A DNA stretch of 64,000 nt, taken from Prionace glauca (taxonomy: Eukaryota; Chordata; Chondrichthyes; Carcharhiniformes; Carcharhinidae). The stretch covers positions 69,995,627 to 70,059,626 of the forward strand of contig CM075760.1 in NCBI GenBank assembly GCA_037974335.1. Reading direction: 5' to 3'. Positions 22,681 to 33,539 of this stretch are shown one piece after another. The notes beneath the pieces are model-generated. The model did no database searches, was not told where the DNA came from, and saw nothing but the letters and a program-made list of their open reading frames with translations. Numbering within the stretch: the stretch's first letter is position 1; every line of letters starts with the position of its first letter. Both the position numbers and the translations under genes were made by a program.

Positions 22681-23459
22681 ATAAACCATTCCACTTATGA
22701 TGAATAATCCACTGAGTGTTTCTCGCATTTTCTGTTCGGATCTCAGGCACCCACAGCATCTTGCTTTAGACCAACGAGATATTTGAACAGGTGACTGAAA
22801 GAATGGCTAATACAGGGACAGTTTTATGGATTGACTTAGACGAGGAAAGTGAAATAAGGAGAGTTCGGGAGGGAATTACAAAGCTTAGGCATAGGCAGAT
22901 GAAGACATCCGAAAGTGAAAAATAATTTCGAAGGTAACAATACAAATTACAGAATATACATATATATATATATTCAAACATAACTTAACTGTCAACACTC
23001 GTTCTGCGGCGATTTCGTTTTATTTCTCTCTGAAACAGATGAGTAATTAATGAGTGGATAGATATTTAACCTGTGGGAGGCCATCTGGCGATATTGCGAG
23101 TACAGAATTCTGTCTCACACTGTCAGTGAATCTGTTGGATGCTTTAAATAAGACAGGTCAATCTTTATCTCTGAAGTCTATGTCAAATTGACACAGTGCA
23201 GTGCAATATTCAACTAATAAAATGTATCACAACGGTGGTTGCTTGAAGATATTGTAATGAGCACTGTACGATTATTCAGATATTGACCTATCCCCGAACA
23301 CCAGTGAATCACTGAGAAATTGTTCAAACTGAATATTACTCACACAATAACAGAGCAATTAGATATTTCTCGCAGCGACTTATCGAAATTAGTAAAAATT
23401 AAACTTACTGCTCCAATCAAGAATGATTAGTGTCAGACAGGCACACCCATATTATATCG

Positions 23460-23690
23460 GGATTGATAATATCTCGGCAGGCAACATGTTCATGGTCGTC
23501 TGTTAGATTAACAGAGACAGATGTTGGTGTCATTCAAAGAGACAAATCCCGTGTAATATAAAAAAGAGATGAGATCTGATGAAATATGAACAGATCCGTG
23601 GTCTCCTGTCGTATTAATTGAGAGGATCTAATGCAGCACAAATAGAGAGATGGCCGAGGGTGGCATAACGAGAGGAAGAACTGAATGTAG
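23460..23690 (+). repeat. Degenerate repeat block, copy 1 (GTAATATAAACAGAGATG type)
   Basis: Matches 24,185-24,400: CAGGCAACATGTTCATGGTC, GTGTAATATAAAAAAGAGATG, CAGATCCGTGGTCT and AAATAGAGAGATGGC all recur in order. Inside each block a roughly 25-35-base motif, TAATATAAACAGAGAT-like, is itself repeated. Looser copies occur at 22,440-22,560, 23,780-23,880 and 27,370-27,460. Non-coding. Confidence 0.75.
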
Positions 23691-24184
23691 TGTAAAAAGA
23701 GACAAGAACTACTGTCATATAATTAAAGACTGGCTCTGGTACAACGCAAATAGAATAAATAAAGCGGCATTTTATGCAATGTAAACAAATATGAGATCTG
23801 TTGCAATAATGATTCAAGTGAGTCAAACTCAGTACATAAAGAGACATATCCTAGTGCATTGTAATCAATCTTCTGTATACTGCCCACTTGCCAGTGAGTA
23901 ACAGTCTCTTTCTAATGAGTAAAACATTCCCATTCATCACTTTGAGCGTCTGTACTAAATCTCCCATAAACTGCTCAGTTCTAAGGGAACAAACCACGTG
24001 TTCACCTGTTCTGATAGTGCAGCTTATACACGATTAACGTCAAGCCCGATATGACCTTCTCTACCTCACCTATTCCCCCTTGTCATTTCATGAATTGATG
24101 GAACTTTGACATGGATTCCCATGAATCATTCTCATTCTGTCAGAATAAGATTCAAGGCCAGGAGAAGACTTCCTTCAGACAGTT

Positions 24185-24400
24185 AAATGCCAGGCAACAT
24201 ATACATGGTCATATGTTGAATTAACAGAGATGTATGTAAATATACAAATCCTGTGTAATATAAACAGAGATGGGATCAGATGTAATAGGATCAGATCCGT
24301 GATCTACTCTAGTACTAATAGAGAGGAACTAATGTAGCATAAATAGAGAGATGGCTCAGTGTACACAACGGGAGAAATAACCGAATGTAGCATAAATTCA
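24185..24400 (+). repeat. Degenerate repeat block, copy 2
   Basis: Diverged direct copy of 23,460-23,690, about 720 bp downstream. It keeps GTGTAATATAAACAGAGATG, GGATCAGATCCGTGATCT and CATAAATAGAGAGATGGC. The intervening 23,900-24,180 is unassigned. Confidence 0.75.
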
Positions 24401-24639
24401 TCTGTAATGTATTCGTGCTATAAATGTATAGTGTAATATTGGACATAGATCTCAGAATTTAGGTGCACTGAGTTAAATGTCATCATGCCAAAACACATCT
24501 GTGATCAGTTAAGAATGGAAACAACATTATTTCTTAGTCAAATTGTAACGTATTCAATTCCCACAAGATACCTCGCGATCCAACCTGTGACCCAGTACTG
24601 AATGTTCAATTATTCCATTAATAAATGTGATGATATTTC

Positions 24640-24745
24640 AGTCTCGGGGTAGTGTAGTAATATCATTATTAAGCTAGTATTCCAGAAGCTTGGGACAGGA
24701 GTTCCAGTTCCACCCTGGCAGCTGGGGAATTTCAACTCAGTTACT
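24640..24745 (+). mobile_element. SINE fragment, sense
   Basis: GGGGTAGTGTAGTAATATCA, then GGACAGGAGTTCCAGTTCCACC, resembles a decayed tRNA-derived SINE head (A and B boxes) of the family seen at 2,420-2,735. 24,750-25,380 shows no clear feature. Confidence 0.45.
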
Positions 24746-25384
24746 TGATAAAGACATCCTGTGTATTTAAAGGTTTGAAGTTTATTTCTTCGTCACAAAT
24801 GGGTTTACATTCACACTGTAATGAAGTTACTGTGAAAATCATATATGGTTAAAGCTCATCTTTTTCTCGGATGTCTTTCAGGGGAGGAAATATTACTTCT
24901 TAGTTAAAAGCTACATAAAATTACCAGAAGAAGGAACAAGCCTGAGGTTTCAGAGATTTTTAAAATTCAACAAAAAAATCCAAATAATCGACGAGGGAAA
25001 TAGAGAATGGGAGTAAAATTGCAGGGAACATAAAAATTAATTAGAAGCGTTTATATCAATATCTGAAGACAGAAGAATTGGTTAAGATAAATGTAAATCC
25101 CTCAGAGCCCGAATCCAGGGAAATTATAATGGGGAATAAAGAAATATTGAATGAATAGAACACTAAGTTTGACATTACCTTCACACAAGTATCATCCCAG
25201 AAATGTTCGGGAACCAAGGGGGTAGTTGTAAGACGGTATTGAGGGAAACCAGTATTAGTAAAATCATTCTGGGTAAAATAATAGGGTGAAATTCTGGTTG
25301 GTCACTGGGGCCTGGTAATCCCAGAATATGGAAGGAAATGGCCCAGGAAATGTTAGATACATTGCTGCCCATCTTCTAAAATTC

Positions 25385-25910
25385 TTTATAGGCCGAAACA
25401 GTTCCTACAGGTTGGAGGGTGACAAATGTAACCCCGATATATACAGAGAAAGGGAGAATGAAACTGATAAATTACAGACTGACTTCAGCATCAGTTAGAG
25501 ATTGTTATCAAATCCATGATAGGAAAATATTTGGAAAGCACGGACGGAGTTTGATGAAACCAGTATGGGCTTAAGAAAGACATGTTTATCTTAACAAACC
25601 TACTTGCATTTTTTAAGGGTGTAAATAATAGGTGGGGATGGGGGAAGTGGGGGTTCTTTCGGTTAGGGAGGGGGAGGGATGCAACCAGTTTACGTGGTGT
25701 ATTTGCACCAGAAGATATTTCAGAAGGCTCTTCATAAAATATTGGTAGGCCCAATGAAAGCACTTGAGATGGGGAGTGATATGTTGGCCTCGGTATAGAA
25801 TTCATTGACAGATAAGAAACAGAGAGTGGAAATAAATGGGTCTTCTTCCGAGTGACGGTCAGCTAACAGTGGGGTACCGCAGGGTCCCAAATGTTAAATG
25901 TTCATTTGTC
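25385..25910 (+). mobile_element. Old LINE ORF2 fragment, first part
   Basis: Heavily decayed RT region. The sequence around 25,390-25,480 corresponds to the GEVPEDWKTANVTPLFKKG...NYRPVSLTS segment, and 25,680-25,890 to the AFDKVPH...RRQRV...SGVPQGS segment (GCTAACAGTGGGGTACCGC). Many frame breaks. It is interrupted by the SINE at 25,915-26,170 and resumes after it. Confidence 0.65.
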
Positions 25911-25914
25911 ACAA

Positions 25915-26170
25915 ATAAGCGTATGTTAACACTGCAATGAAGTTACTTTGAAAATCCCCCGAGTCGCCCACACTCCGGGGCCTGTTCGGGTTACAGTGAG
26001 GGAGAATTTAACACGGCCCAATGCACCCTGACCAGAACATCTTTTAAACTATGGGAGGAAATCGGAGCACCCGGAAGAAACCCATATAGGCACGGGGAGA
26101 ACGTGCAGACTCTGTACAGACAGTGACCCATGCCAGGAATTGAACCCAGATCCCTGGCGCTGTGCCACTG
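25915..26170 (-). mobile_element. tRNA-derived SINE, antisense, inserted in old LINE
   Basis: Contains GGAGAACGTGCAGACTCTG and GGAATTGAACCCAGATCCCT (reverse of a B box GGTTCAATTCC), and ends TGTGCCACTGTG, the reverse of the CACAGTGGCACA head. The left part has CACTGCAATGAAGTTACTTTG, the SINE tail. It separates two parts of one LINE. Confidence 0.75.
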
Positions 26171-26679
26171 TGGGATCTGGATGAGAGACAAATGTAACAT
26201 GTCCAAAAGGATTGGTGATACGGAACTGGGGGGAATTGTGAGCTGTGAAGAGGATGGGTGGTGGTCGGATGGGGGGCTTCAATGTAATCTGGACAAGTTG
26301 TTTGAATGGGCGGGCACATGGAATTTAGAGTACAATGTAGCTAAATGTGCAGTTATATACTGGTGTGTAAAGCAGAAAGCAATATATATGGGGAAGTGTA
26401 ATGTACAAATGGATCTGTGTGTCCTTGTACACCAGTTAATGAAATTGGAGAGACATATACAGCCAACAGTTTGGAAAACTTTCATTGCAAGAAGATTGGA
26501 GTTTGGAATTAGGGAGGTATTCCTGTGGTTATGCTGGCTCATCATCTGACCACCCGTGGTGTAGTACATGGAGTTCTGATCTCACTCAATAAGAAAGGGT
26601 CTGGGGAGAATACAGTTGATACCAAGATTATTGGGACTGCCCTATGAGGCGAGATTGATTTGACTGGGTCTTTATTCGC
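26171..26679 (+). mobile_element. Old LINE ORF2 fragment, second part
   Basis: Continues the LINE of 25,385-25,910. The RT-distal region is recognisable from the decayed FADDTK site onward (GGATTGGTGATACGGAACTG), with LFEWAGTWNLEYNVAKC and later YEARLI-like pieces. The LINE is interrupted at 26,680 by a repeat and resumes at 26,811 with TATTCGCTTGAGTTTAGAAG, which corresponds to YSLEFRRMTGDLIETHK. Confidence 0.7.
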
Positions 26680-26810
26680 TTGACTCACCTGATGAAGGAG
26701 CAGTGCTCCGAAAGCTTGTGATTCCAAATAAACATGTTACACTTTAACCTGGTGTTGTGAGATTTCATTCTGTGTCCACACCAGTCCATCACCGGCATCT
26801 CCACCTCATG
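26680..26810 (-). repeat. Dispersed repeat inserted in LINE with target duplication
   Basis: Reverse orientation of the family at 540-650: CACCTGATGAAGGAGCAGTG, CTTTAACCTGGTGTTGTGAG, ACCGGCATCTCCAC. The LINE sequence TATTCGCTTGA is present on both sides (about 26,672-26,682 and 26,811-26,821), an 11-bp target site duplication. Confidence 0.8.
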
Positions 26811-26889
26811 TATTCGCTTGAGTTTAGAAGGATGACAGGAGATCTGATTGAAACCCATAAAATTGTGATTGAACCATATAAAACATATA

Positions 26890-27272
26890 ACATGAGGGCG
26901 GGGCGGTGGCACAGTGGCTGGCACTGCTGCCTCGATTCCCACAGTAGGAATTGAGACTCAGCCAGATTAAAGTTTTTAAAATTACTTATTAGTGTCACAA
27001 GTAGGTTTCCATTAACAATGCAATTATGTTAATGTGAAGATCCCCTAGTCGCCTGTTCGGGCAGAATTTAGGGGAGAATTTAGCCTGGCCAAAACGGACC
27101 TAAAGAGCAAATCTTTCGGACTGTGTGAAGAAAGCGGAGGATCCGGATGAAACTCACCCAGACACAGGGAGAACTTGCAGACGCCAACAGACAGTCCCCA
27201 TAGCTGGGAATTGAAGCCGGGTCCCTGGTGATATTAGACAGCAGTGATAACTATTGTGTCACCGTGCCGTCA
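26890..27272. mobile_element. Two SINE pieces, head sense then body antisense
   Basis: 26,893-26,960 reads GGGGCGGTGGCACAGTGGCT with GGAATTGAGACTC, a sense SINE head. From about 26,970 to 27,272 the same family runs antisense: tail ATTAGTGTCACAAGTAGG, body GGGAGAACTTGCAGACGCC, head TGTGTCACCGTGCCGTC. Two overlapping insertions are the simplest reading. 27,280-28,140 has no recognisable gene. Confidence 0.65.
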
Positions 27273-28149
27273 TCTTAACTGAAGCATAGTTCAGTAATCC
27301 AGTTTTAACTTAGAAAGTATCGTCTATCATGTAGGAGCAACTGATAATGAGCCGAGTAGAGAACTAAAGGAGATGTTGTAATATTATTGAGACGTGGCCT
27401 ATTGCAATACAAACAGAGATGGGAGCTGGTTGAATGTAAGCAGAGATATGACACGGGCTCCCGGGCTCGAATAGCCAACTCCTGTTCCAATCTTATCCTG
27501 CGAAAGGCATTGAGCTGCTTGGAAACTGGCATCTGTGATGCTGGGGACCTCAGGAGGAGGCCGAGATGGAAAATCCTCTCGGCACTTCTGGCGGAAGATT
27601 GTAGCAATTGTTTCAGTTTTGATCTTCTCCATTTGCTGAGCTCTTACATCGCTAAGAATTGAGGTTTTATTTGAGGCTCCTGCTGCGGTTAATTTCTTTA
27701 ATGTCCACCACCGTTCAGAACTGTACGTGGCAGAAGTGCAAAGTTAGATCCTACCTGGAAAAATTCGGATCAAGGTGATTGTGTGATGTATACATTGACA
27801 TGTACTGGTGCAATACCAGTTTAAACAGCGTGCTATATGTTATAATATATTATAATCATGTCTGGGGTCCATTCTAACATATATACATATGGAGGCCAAT
27901 TCAAAATGAACAGATGCAGGGTCCAGTGTATTGTTGCAGTCCATGCTTCATGTAATGTAACCCACCAAGATTTATTTCCATCTGCTGGCAAAACTTTGTA
28001 ATTACAGTTAGTGTGAAAATATCATTGTCAGGTATGATCTATGGTATCAATGGAACAAGAATTCACATCCATTAATGTCATATCACATCCCCTTCTGCAA
28101 GGTGCCAAAATTTATGGTGCAATGAATTATACCTGTCCGTTGCTGAATT

Positions 28150-29010
28150 ATGCAGATGAAGTGGTGTACGGCAGGAATCTGTCTGGGGCCTCAATTATTT
28201 ACAATATTCATTAAGGGCTTAGATAATGGGACAAAGAGTCAAATATCCAAATGATAGATCAAGATATAATTTTTAGAAGGGACAACGCTAAATTTAGTGG
28301 ATGCCAAACAGGATTCGGGGTTCGGCACATAGTTTCTTAAAATGTCACGATCTGCTGCAGAAAACAATCATTAAGACCAATGGAATGCCTCCCTCCATAT
28401 CCAAAGGACTGGGGGATACGGAGGCAGATGTTGTGTCCAATTGTGCACAATCCTTGTTCCATCCCAATTAGAGCACTGTGAGCAAGTATGGGCAACATAT
28501 CTTTGGAAAAATGTTGACTCTGGACGGAGTTCAACGCAAGTTGCGAGGAGAGATCAGACGAATTTAGACATTTTTCTCTCGAATTCAGAAGGTTGAGGGC
28601 TGTTCTGATAGAAACCAATGAAATACCTGCAGGGAAGGATTGTTTCCATTAGTTGAAGGTTCGAGATTAAAAGACCATAGTTTAAAAAAAAATAGGGAAA
28701 GTTCGAGATTAAAAGACCATAGTTTAAAAAAAAATAGGGAAAGGCCTTTCAGGAGAGTTGATAGAAAACATTAGTACATGTCGAGAGAGGTGAATGATTG
28801 GAACTGTCTTTGGCAATTGCCGGTGGGAGCTGGTACAATTGTTAAATATAAGTCTGAGGTCTTCTTTAATTGAACAGGTGTATCAAGAGATATGGACTTA
28901 GCGAAGCCAAAATGGATTCGGCCACAGATCAGTCATGATCTTATTAAATGGTGGGGCCAGTTCGAGGAGCTGAGTGGCCTACTCCTGTGGCTATGTCCCG
29001 ATGTTGCCAG
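28150..29010 (+). mobile_element. Old LINE ORF2 3' half
   Basis: A decayed copy running from the GVPQGSVWGLNYLQYS-like segment (GGTGTACGGCAGGAATCTG) through the C-terminal region to the 3' UTR GATCAGTCATGATCTTATTA. It ends at GTGGCCTACTCCTGTGGCT. Many breaks. It contains the 42-bp duplication listed below. 29,010-29,400 holds a short GT-rich tract (29,235-29,320) and nothing else I recognise. Confidence 0.65.
28659..28742 (+). repeat. Exact 42-bp tandem duplication
   Basis: Two identical units beginning GTTCGAGATTAAAAGACC and ending AAAATAGGGAAA lie head to tail at 28,659 and 28,701, inside an otherwise diverged LINE. Their identity means the duplication is much younger than the LINE. Confidence 0.95.
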
Positions 29011-29399
29011 GGCAGCATCAGATGAAAATGGCTCAATCCATGGGAATGTATTTTTGTTGATTTTGGTTAAAAGGAGGGATGTTGCCCAGGGAGCTGTTGG
29101 AGACCACGGGACCTTTAATGTCCAGCTCAGCAAACATGGCGTTGGGGAAAATGTTCCTCATTCCATTTGAAATTTAGTTGGGTCTCTGAAGACTCCCAGG
29201 AAGCCAAGATGTAGTTTTAAGTTGAAAAAAAAATGTGTGTGTGTGTGTGAAAGGGAAACAATTTCTGGGGAAGAATGGGAACGACAGAATATGTGTGTGT
29301 GCGTCTTTGTGTGTTGTCTGATAAATGTCATATAGTTTACAAATCAACAACACAATTAAAACCGGCATCCTTCCATTTCCAATAGAAAAGTTAGAATCA

Positions 29400-29468
29400 C
29401 AGTAAACACATGTCCACGGTCGGCAAGTGGGAGGCTTTCAAGGGAAAACTGAAAAGGTTGCAGGAAAG
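29400..29468 (+). mobile_element. LINE C, upstream piece
   Basis: Encodes [14 protein letters not shown] in frame, the segment that normally precedes the HVPVKRKDGKGR segment of LINE C. It is separated from the rest of LINE C by the inserted LINE B. Removing B restores ...GCAGGAAAGACATGTGCCGG..., with AAAG shared at both edges. Confidence 0.7.
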
Positions 29469-30562
29469 TTGGTTGGTTGTCAAATAGGAGGCAGAGAGTG
29501 GGGGTCAATGGGTGCTATTCGGATTGGCGGTTGGTGACTAGTGGGGTGCCCCAGGGGTCGGTGCTGGGGCCTCAGCTATTTACCATTTATATAGATGATC
29601 TGGAGGAGGGAACTGAGTGCAGGGTGTCAAAATTTGCTGATGACACCTAGATTGGTGGAAAGGCAAATTGCGCGGAGGGTGTGGAGAGTCTGCAGAAGGA
29701 TCTAGATAGGCCGGTGCGAATGGGCCAGGAAATGGCAAATGGAATTTAATGTTGGCAAGTGTGAGGTGGTCCACTTTGATAGGAATAATGGTAGGAAGGA
29801 TTATCACTTACGTGGCGAAAGACTGCAGCAGGCGACGGTGCAGAGGGACCTCGGGGTCCTTGTGCATGAGTCGCAAAAACCCAGCTTGCAGGTGCAGCAG
29901 GTGGTCAGGAAGGCGAATGGGATGCTGGCCTTCATAGCGAGGGGGATTGAATATAAAAGTAGGGAGGTCTTGCTGCGGCTGTATAGGGCATTGGTGAGGC
30001 CGCAGCTGGAGTACTGTGTGCAGTTTTGGGCGCCGTACTTACGGAAGGATATTTTGGCCTTGGAGGGAGTGCAGAGGAGGTTTACTAGGCTGATGCTGGA
30101 GTTGAGGGGGTTGAGCTATGAGGAGAGGCTGAATAAACTAGGCTTGTACTCGTTAGAGTTTAGAAGAATGAGAGGAGATCTCATTGAGACTTATAAGATG
30201 ATGAATGGGATGGATAGGATAGAGGTGGAGAGACTCTTCCTGCTCAGAAAGGATAATAGGACTAGGGGGCACAGCCTCAAGATAAAGGGGGGGCGGTTTA
30301 GAACGGAGTTGAGGAGGAACTTCTTCACTCAGAGGGTGGTGAATCTCTGGAATTCTCTGCCTGTTGAAGTGGTGGAGGCTACCTCGCTAAGTATTTTTAA
30401 GACGCGGGTTGATGGGTTTTTGATAAGAAAGGGGTTAAGGGTTATGGGGAGACGGCGGGAATGTGGAACTGAGCCACGACAGATCAGCCATGATCTTATT
30501 GAATGGCGGGGCAGGCTCGAAGGGCTAGGTGGCTTACTCCTGCTCCTATTTCTTATGTTCTT
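29469..30562 (+). mobile_element. LINE B, 5'-truncated copy nested in LINE C
   Basis: Closely matches 20,010-21,100 of LINE A, from [19 protein letters not shown] to the TTCTTATGTTCTT tail. The RT part has one in-frame stop just after the FADD motif (29,647) and a one-base gain near 29,714. From 29,739 the frame is open for about 245 LINE codons to the WNSLPVEVVE terminus. It inserted into LINE C with AAAG at both borders, a short target duplication. Confidence 0.88.
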
Positions 30563-32275
30563 AAAGACATGTGCCGGTAAAGAGGAAGGATGGAAAAGGT
30601 CGGATTGGAGAGCTGTGGATTACAGGGGATATTGAGGACTTGGTCAGGAAGAAGAGAGAGGCGTATGTTAGGTCTAAGCAACTGGGAACGGAGAGAGCAC
30701 TGGAGGAATACAGACAGAGTATGAGGGAGCTCGAACGGGGAGTTAGAAGGGCGAAAGGGGGGCATGAAATGACTTTGGCGGATAGGATTAAGGAAAATCC
30801 AAAGGCATTTTACTCTTACATTAGGAACAAAAGGATGGTTAGAGGGAAAATCGGTCCTCTTCGGGACAGAGGAGAGGAACTGTGCATAGAGTCTGAGGGA
30901 ATGGGGGAGATCCTCAATGAGTACTTTGCGTCGGTATTCACGAAGGAGAGGGGCTTGGTGTCTTGTACTGTCTTGGAGGGAGCTGTAGACCAGTTGAAAG
31001 AAATATCCATTACAAGGGAGGAAGTGCTAGGGTTTTTAGGCAGCATAAGAACTGATAAAACTCCGGGGCCAGATGGCATTTATCCCAGGCTGCTTAGGGA
31101 GGTGAGAGATGAAATTGTTGGGCCTCTGACGCAAATCTTTGTCTCTTCTTTGGACGCAGGTGAGGTCCCAGAGGGCTGGAGGGTAGATAATGTGGTACTG
31201 TTGTTTAAAAAGGGCAGTAGGGATAACCCTGGTAATTATAGGCCAGTGATTTTGACGTCAGTGGTAGGAAAGTTGTTGGAAAAAATTCTAAGGGGTAGGA
31301 TGTATAAACATTTGGAGCATTGCGATGTGATGAGGGATACGCAGCATGGCTTTGTTAAGGGGAGGTCTTGCCTTACGAATCTCGTGGAATTTTTTGAGGA
31401 GGTGACAAAAACCGTTGATGAAGGACGAACCGTTGATGTCATCTATATGGATTTCAGTAAGGCGTTTGACAAAGTCGCTCATGGTGGGTTGGTTGAACAG
31501 GTTAAGGCTCATGGGATACAGGCACAAGTATCTAGATGGATTGAAAACTGGATAGTTAACAGGAGACAGAGAGTAGCAGTGGAAGGGTCCTTTTCTCGCT
31601 GGAGGTCTGTCACTGGTGGTGTGCTGCAGGACTCAGTACTGGGACCTCTTCTATTCTTAATATATATAAAAAATTTGGAAGAGGGCATACGTGGTGTGAT
31701 CAGCAAGTTTGCAGATGACACAAAGATGGCTGGATTGGCGGCCAGTGAGGAGCAGTGTCTGGCAACACAGCAGGATATAGATAGGCTGGTATATTGGGCA
31801 GATAAATGGCAGGTGGAATTTAATCCTGATAAATGCGAGGTGATGCATTTTGGAAGGAATAATGTCGAGGGGAGTTGTATGATAAAGGGTAGACCTATTA
31901 AGAGTATAGAAATGCAGAAGAAGCTGGGAGTGCAAGTTCACAAGTCTTTGCAGGTGGAGAAGGTTGCGAAGAAAGTTTATGATATGCTAGCCTTTATAGG
32001 AAGGGATATAGAGTACAAGAGCTGGCGTCTAATGCTACAGTTGTACAGAAAGTTGGTTGGACCGCATTTGGAGTACTGCGTCCAGTTCTGGTCACATTAC
32101 TACCGGAAGGACGTGGAGACCCTGGAGAGAGTGCAGAGGAGGTTTACCAGGATGCTGCCTGGTATGGAAGGACTGGGTTATGAGGAAAGATTGAGTAAAC
32201 TGGTGCTGTTTTCCTTAGAAAGACAGAGATTGAGCGTGGATTTAATAGAGGTGCATAAAATAATGAAGGGTATAA
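30563..32275 (+). mobile_element. LINE C, RT-bearing body
   Basis: A second LINE subfamily, open from 30,571 for more than 560 codons. It holds a linker HVPVKRKDGKGRIGELW, LADRIKENPKAFYSYIRNK, then RT blocks KTPGPDGIYP, NYRPVILTSVVGKLLE, TQHGFVKGRSCLTNL, VIYMDFSKAFDKVAH, GGVLQDSVLGP and KFADDTK. The usual GVPQGS has become GVLQDS and YINDLEEG has become YIKNLEEG, so the enzyme is probably impaired. The C-terminal end stops at VHKIMKGI, where the sequence jumps to another LINE piece. The endonuclease part is missing. Confidence 0.88.
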
Positions 32276-32455
32276 TTGAAGAGGTGACAAAAACGGTTGA
32301 CGAAGGACAAGCCGTTGATGTTGTCTATATGGATTTCAGTAAGGCGTTTGACAAGGTCCCTCACGGTAGGCTGATAGAAAAGGTGAAGGCTCAAGGGATA
32401 CAAGGCCAGGTATGTAGATGGGTGAAGAACTGGCTTGGTGAGGTTCGGAAGTGAA
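32276..32455 (+). mobile_element. LINE D fragment fused in frame to LINE C
   Basis: After LINE C's C-terminal region the frame re-enters an internal RT segment: EEVTKTVDEGQAVDVVYMD, then FSKAFDKVPHGRL and RWVKNWLGEVRK, stop at 32,452. It repeats LINE C's own 31,395-31,550 with differences, so it comes from another copy. The junction keeps the frame, giving a chimeric 627-codon frame from 30,571. Confidence 0.85.
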
Positions 32456-32875
32456 ACGTGTAGATGGTACATAATGATGCTCTGTGTGGTGCAGGGAGTG
32501 AGCATTTGCAAATGTTATTCCTGTCAAGCCGGTTGCTTTGGCCTGAATGGGATGAAGATTTTTGAATGTTGTTTGAACTGTATCTATTCAAGTAAGTGGA
32601 GAGAACAATTTTTGTCCCCTAATATGTGTCGTGCAGGTGGTGCACAGGTTTGGGGAGTTACGGGGTGGGTTACTCACAGCAGGCTGAGTTGATATTCCAG
32701 CTGGAGCATGTATATACCCAGCTAACACAGCGATTAGACAATGGTAACCTCGAAGATGTTGTTAGTTATTGATTCAGTGTTGCAATATCATTGAGTGACA
32801 AGGGGCAACGGTCAGATTCCCCCTTTTTGGAGATGGTCATCGCCTGACGCCAATATTACCAATAATTCTCCATTC
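32456..32875 (+). repeat. Dispersed repeat (TAGATGGTAC...GGAGATGGTCATCGCCTG family)
   Basis: Contains GTTGCTTTGGCCTGAATGGG, GGTTTGGGGAGTTACGGGGT, CAATGGTAACCTCGAAGATG and GGAGATGGTCATCGCCTG. These look like the 3' part of the dispersed family whose 5' part is at 50,960-51,330 and 40,815-41,050. The class is unknown to me and no intact frame is visible. Confidence 0.6.
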
Positions 32876-32949
32876 ACAAAAATAAATAGGAAAAATTCAC
32901 AAAAGTAAATAAATAAAAAATAAATAAATCCTCAAAAATAAATAATAGT

Positions 32950-33518
32950 GGGAGGGATTACTATTTCTAGGGGGAAAAGCTGCAGCATGCTATGGTGCAG
33001 AGGGACCTGGGGGTCCTTGTGCATGAGTCGCAAAAACCCAGTCTGCAGGTGCAGCAGGTGATCAGGAAGGCGAATGGGATGCTGGTCTTTATAGTGATGG
33101 GGATAGAATATAAAAGCAGGGAGGTCTTGCTGCAACTGTATAGGGTACTGGTGAGGCAGCAGCTGGAGTACTGTGTGCAGTTTTGGTCGCTGCACTTGTG
33201 GAAGGATATTTTGGCCTTGGAGGGAATGCAGAGGAGGTTCACTAGGCTGATACCAGAGATGAGGGGGTTGAACTTTGAAGAGATGCTGAATAGACTGGTC
33301 TGTACTCGTTGGAATTTAGAAGGATGAGGGGGGATCTTACAGAGACGTATAAGATAATGAAGGGGATGGATAGGGTGGAGGTAGAGAGATTCTTTCCGCT
33401 CAGAAAGGATAGCAGGACAAGAGGGCACAGCCTCAAGATAAGGGGGGGGGGGCGGCAGTTTAGAATGGAGTTGAGGAGGAACGTCTTCACTCAAAGGGTG
33501 GTGAATCTCTGGAATTAA
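32950..33518 (+). mobile_element. LINE fragment (LINE A subfamily), central to C-terminal part
   Basis: Matches 20,335-20,890: QRDLGVLVHESQKP, VQQVIRKANGML, LEYCVQF, GMQRRFTRLIPEMRG, then FRRMRGD and TRGHSLKIRGG. It stops abruptly at GTGAATCTCTGGAATT. A frame break falls near 33,300 and a G-run has expanded near 33,440. It is followed by an AATTAAATTAAATT tract. Confidence 0.85.
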
Positions 33519-33539
33519 ATTTAATTAAATTAAATTGAG

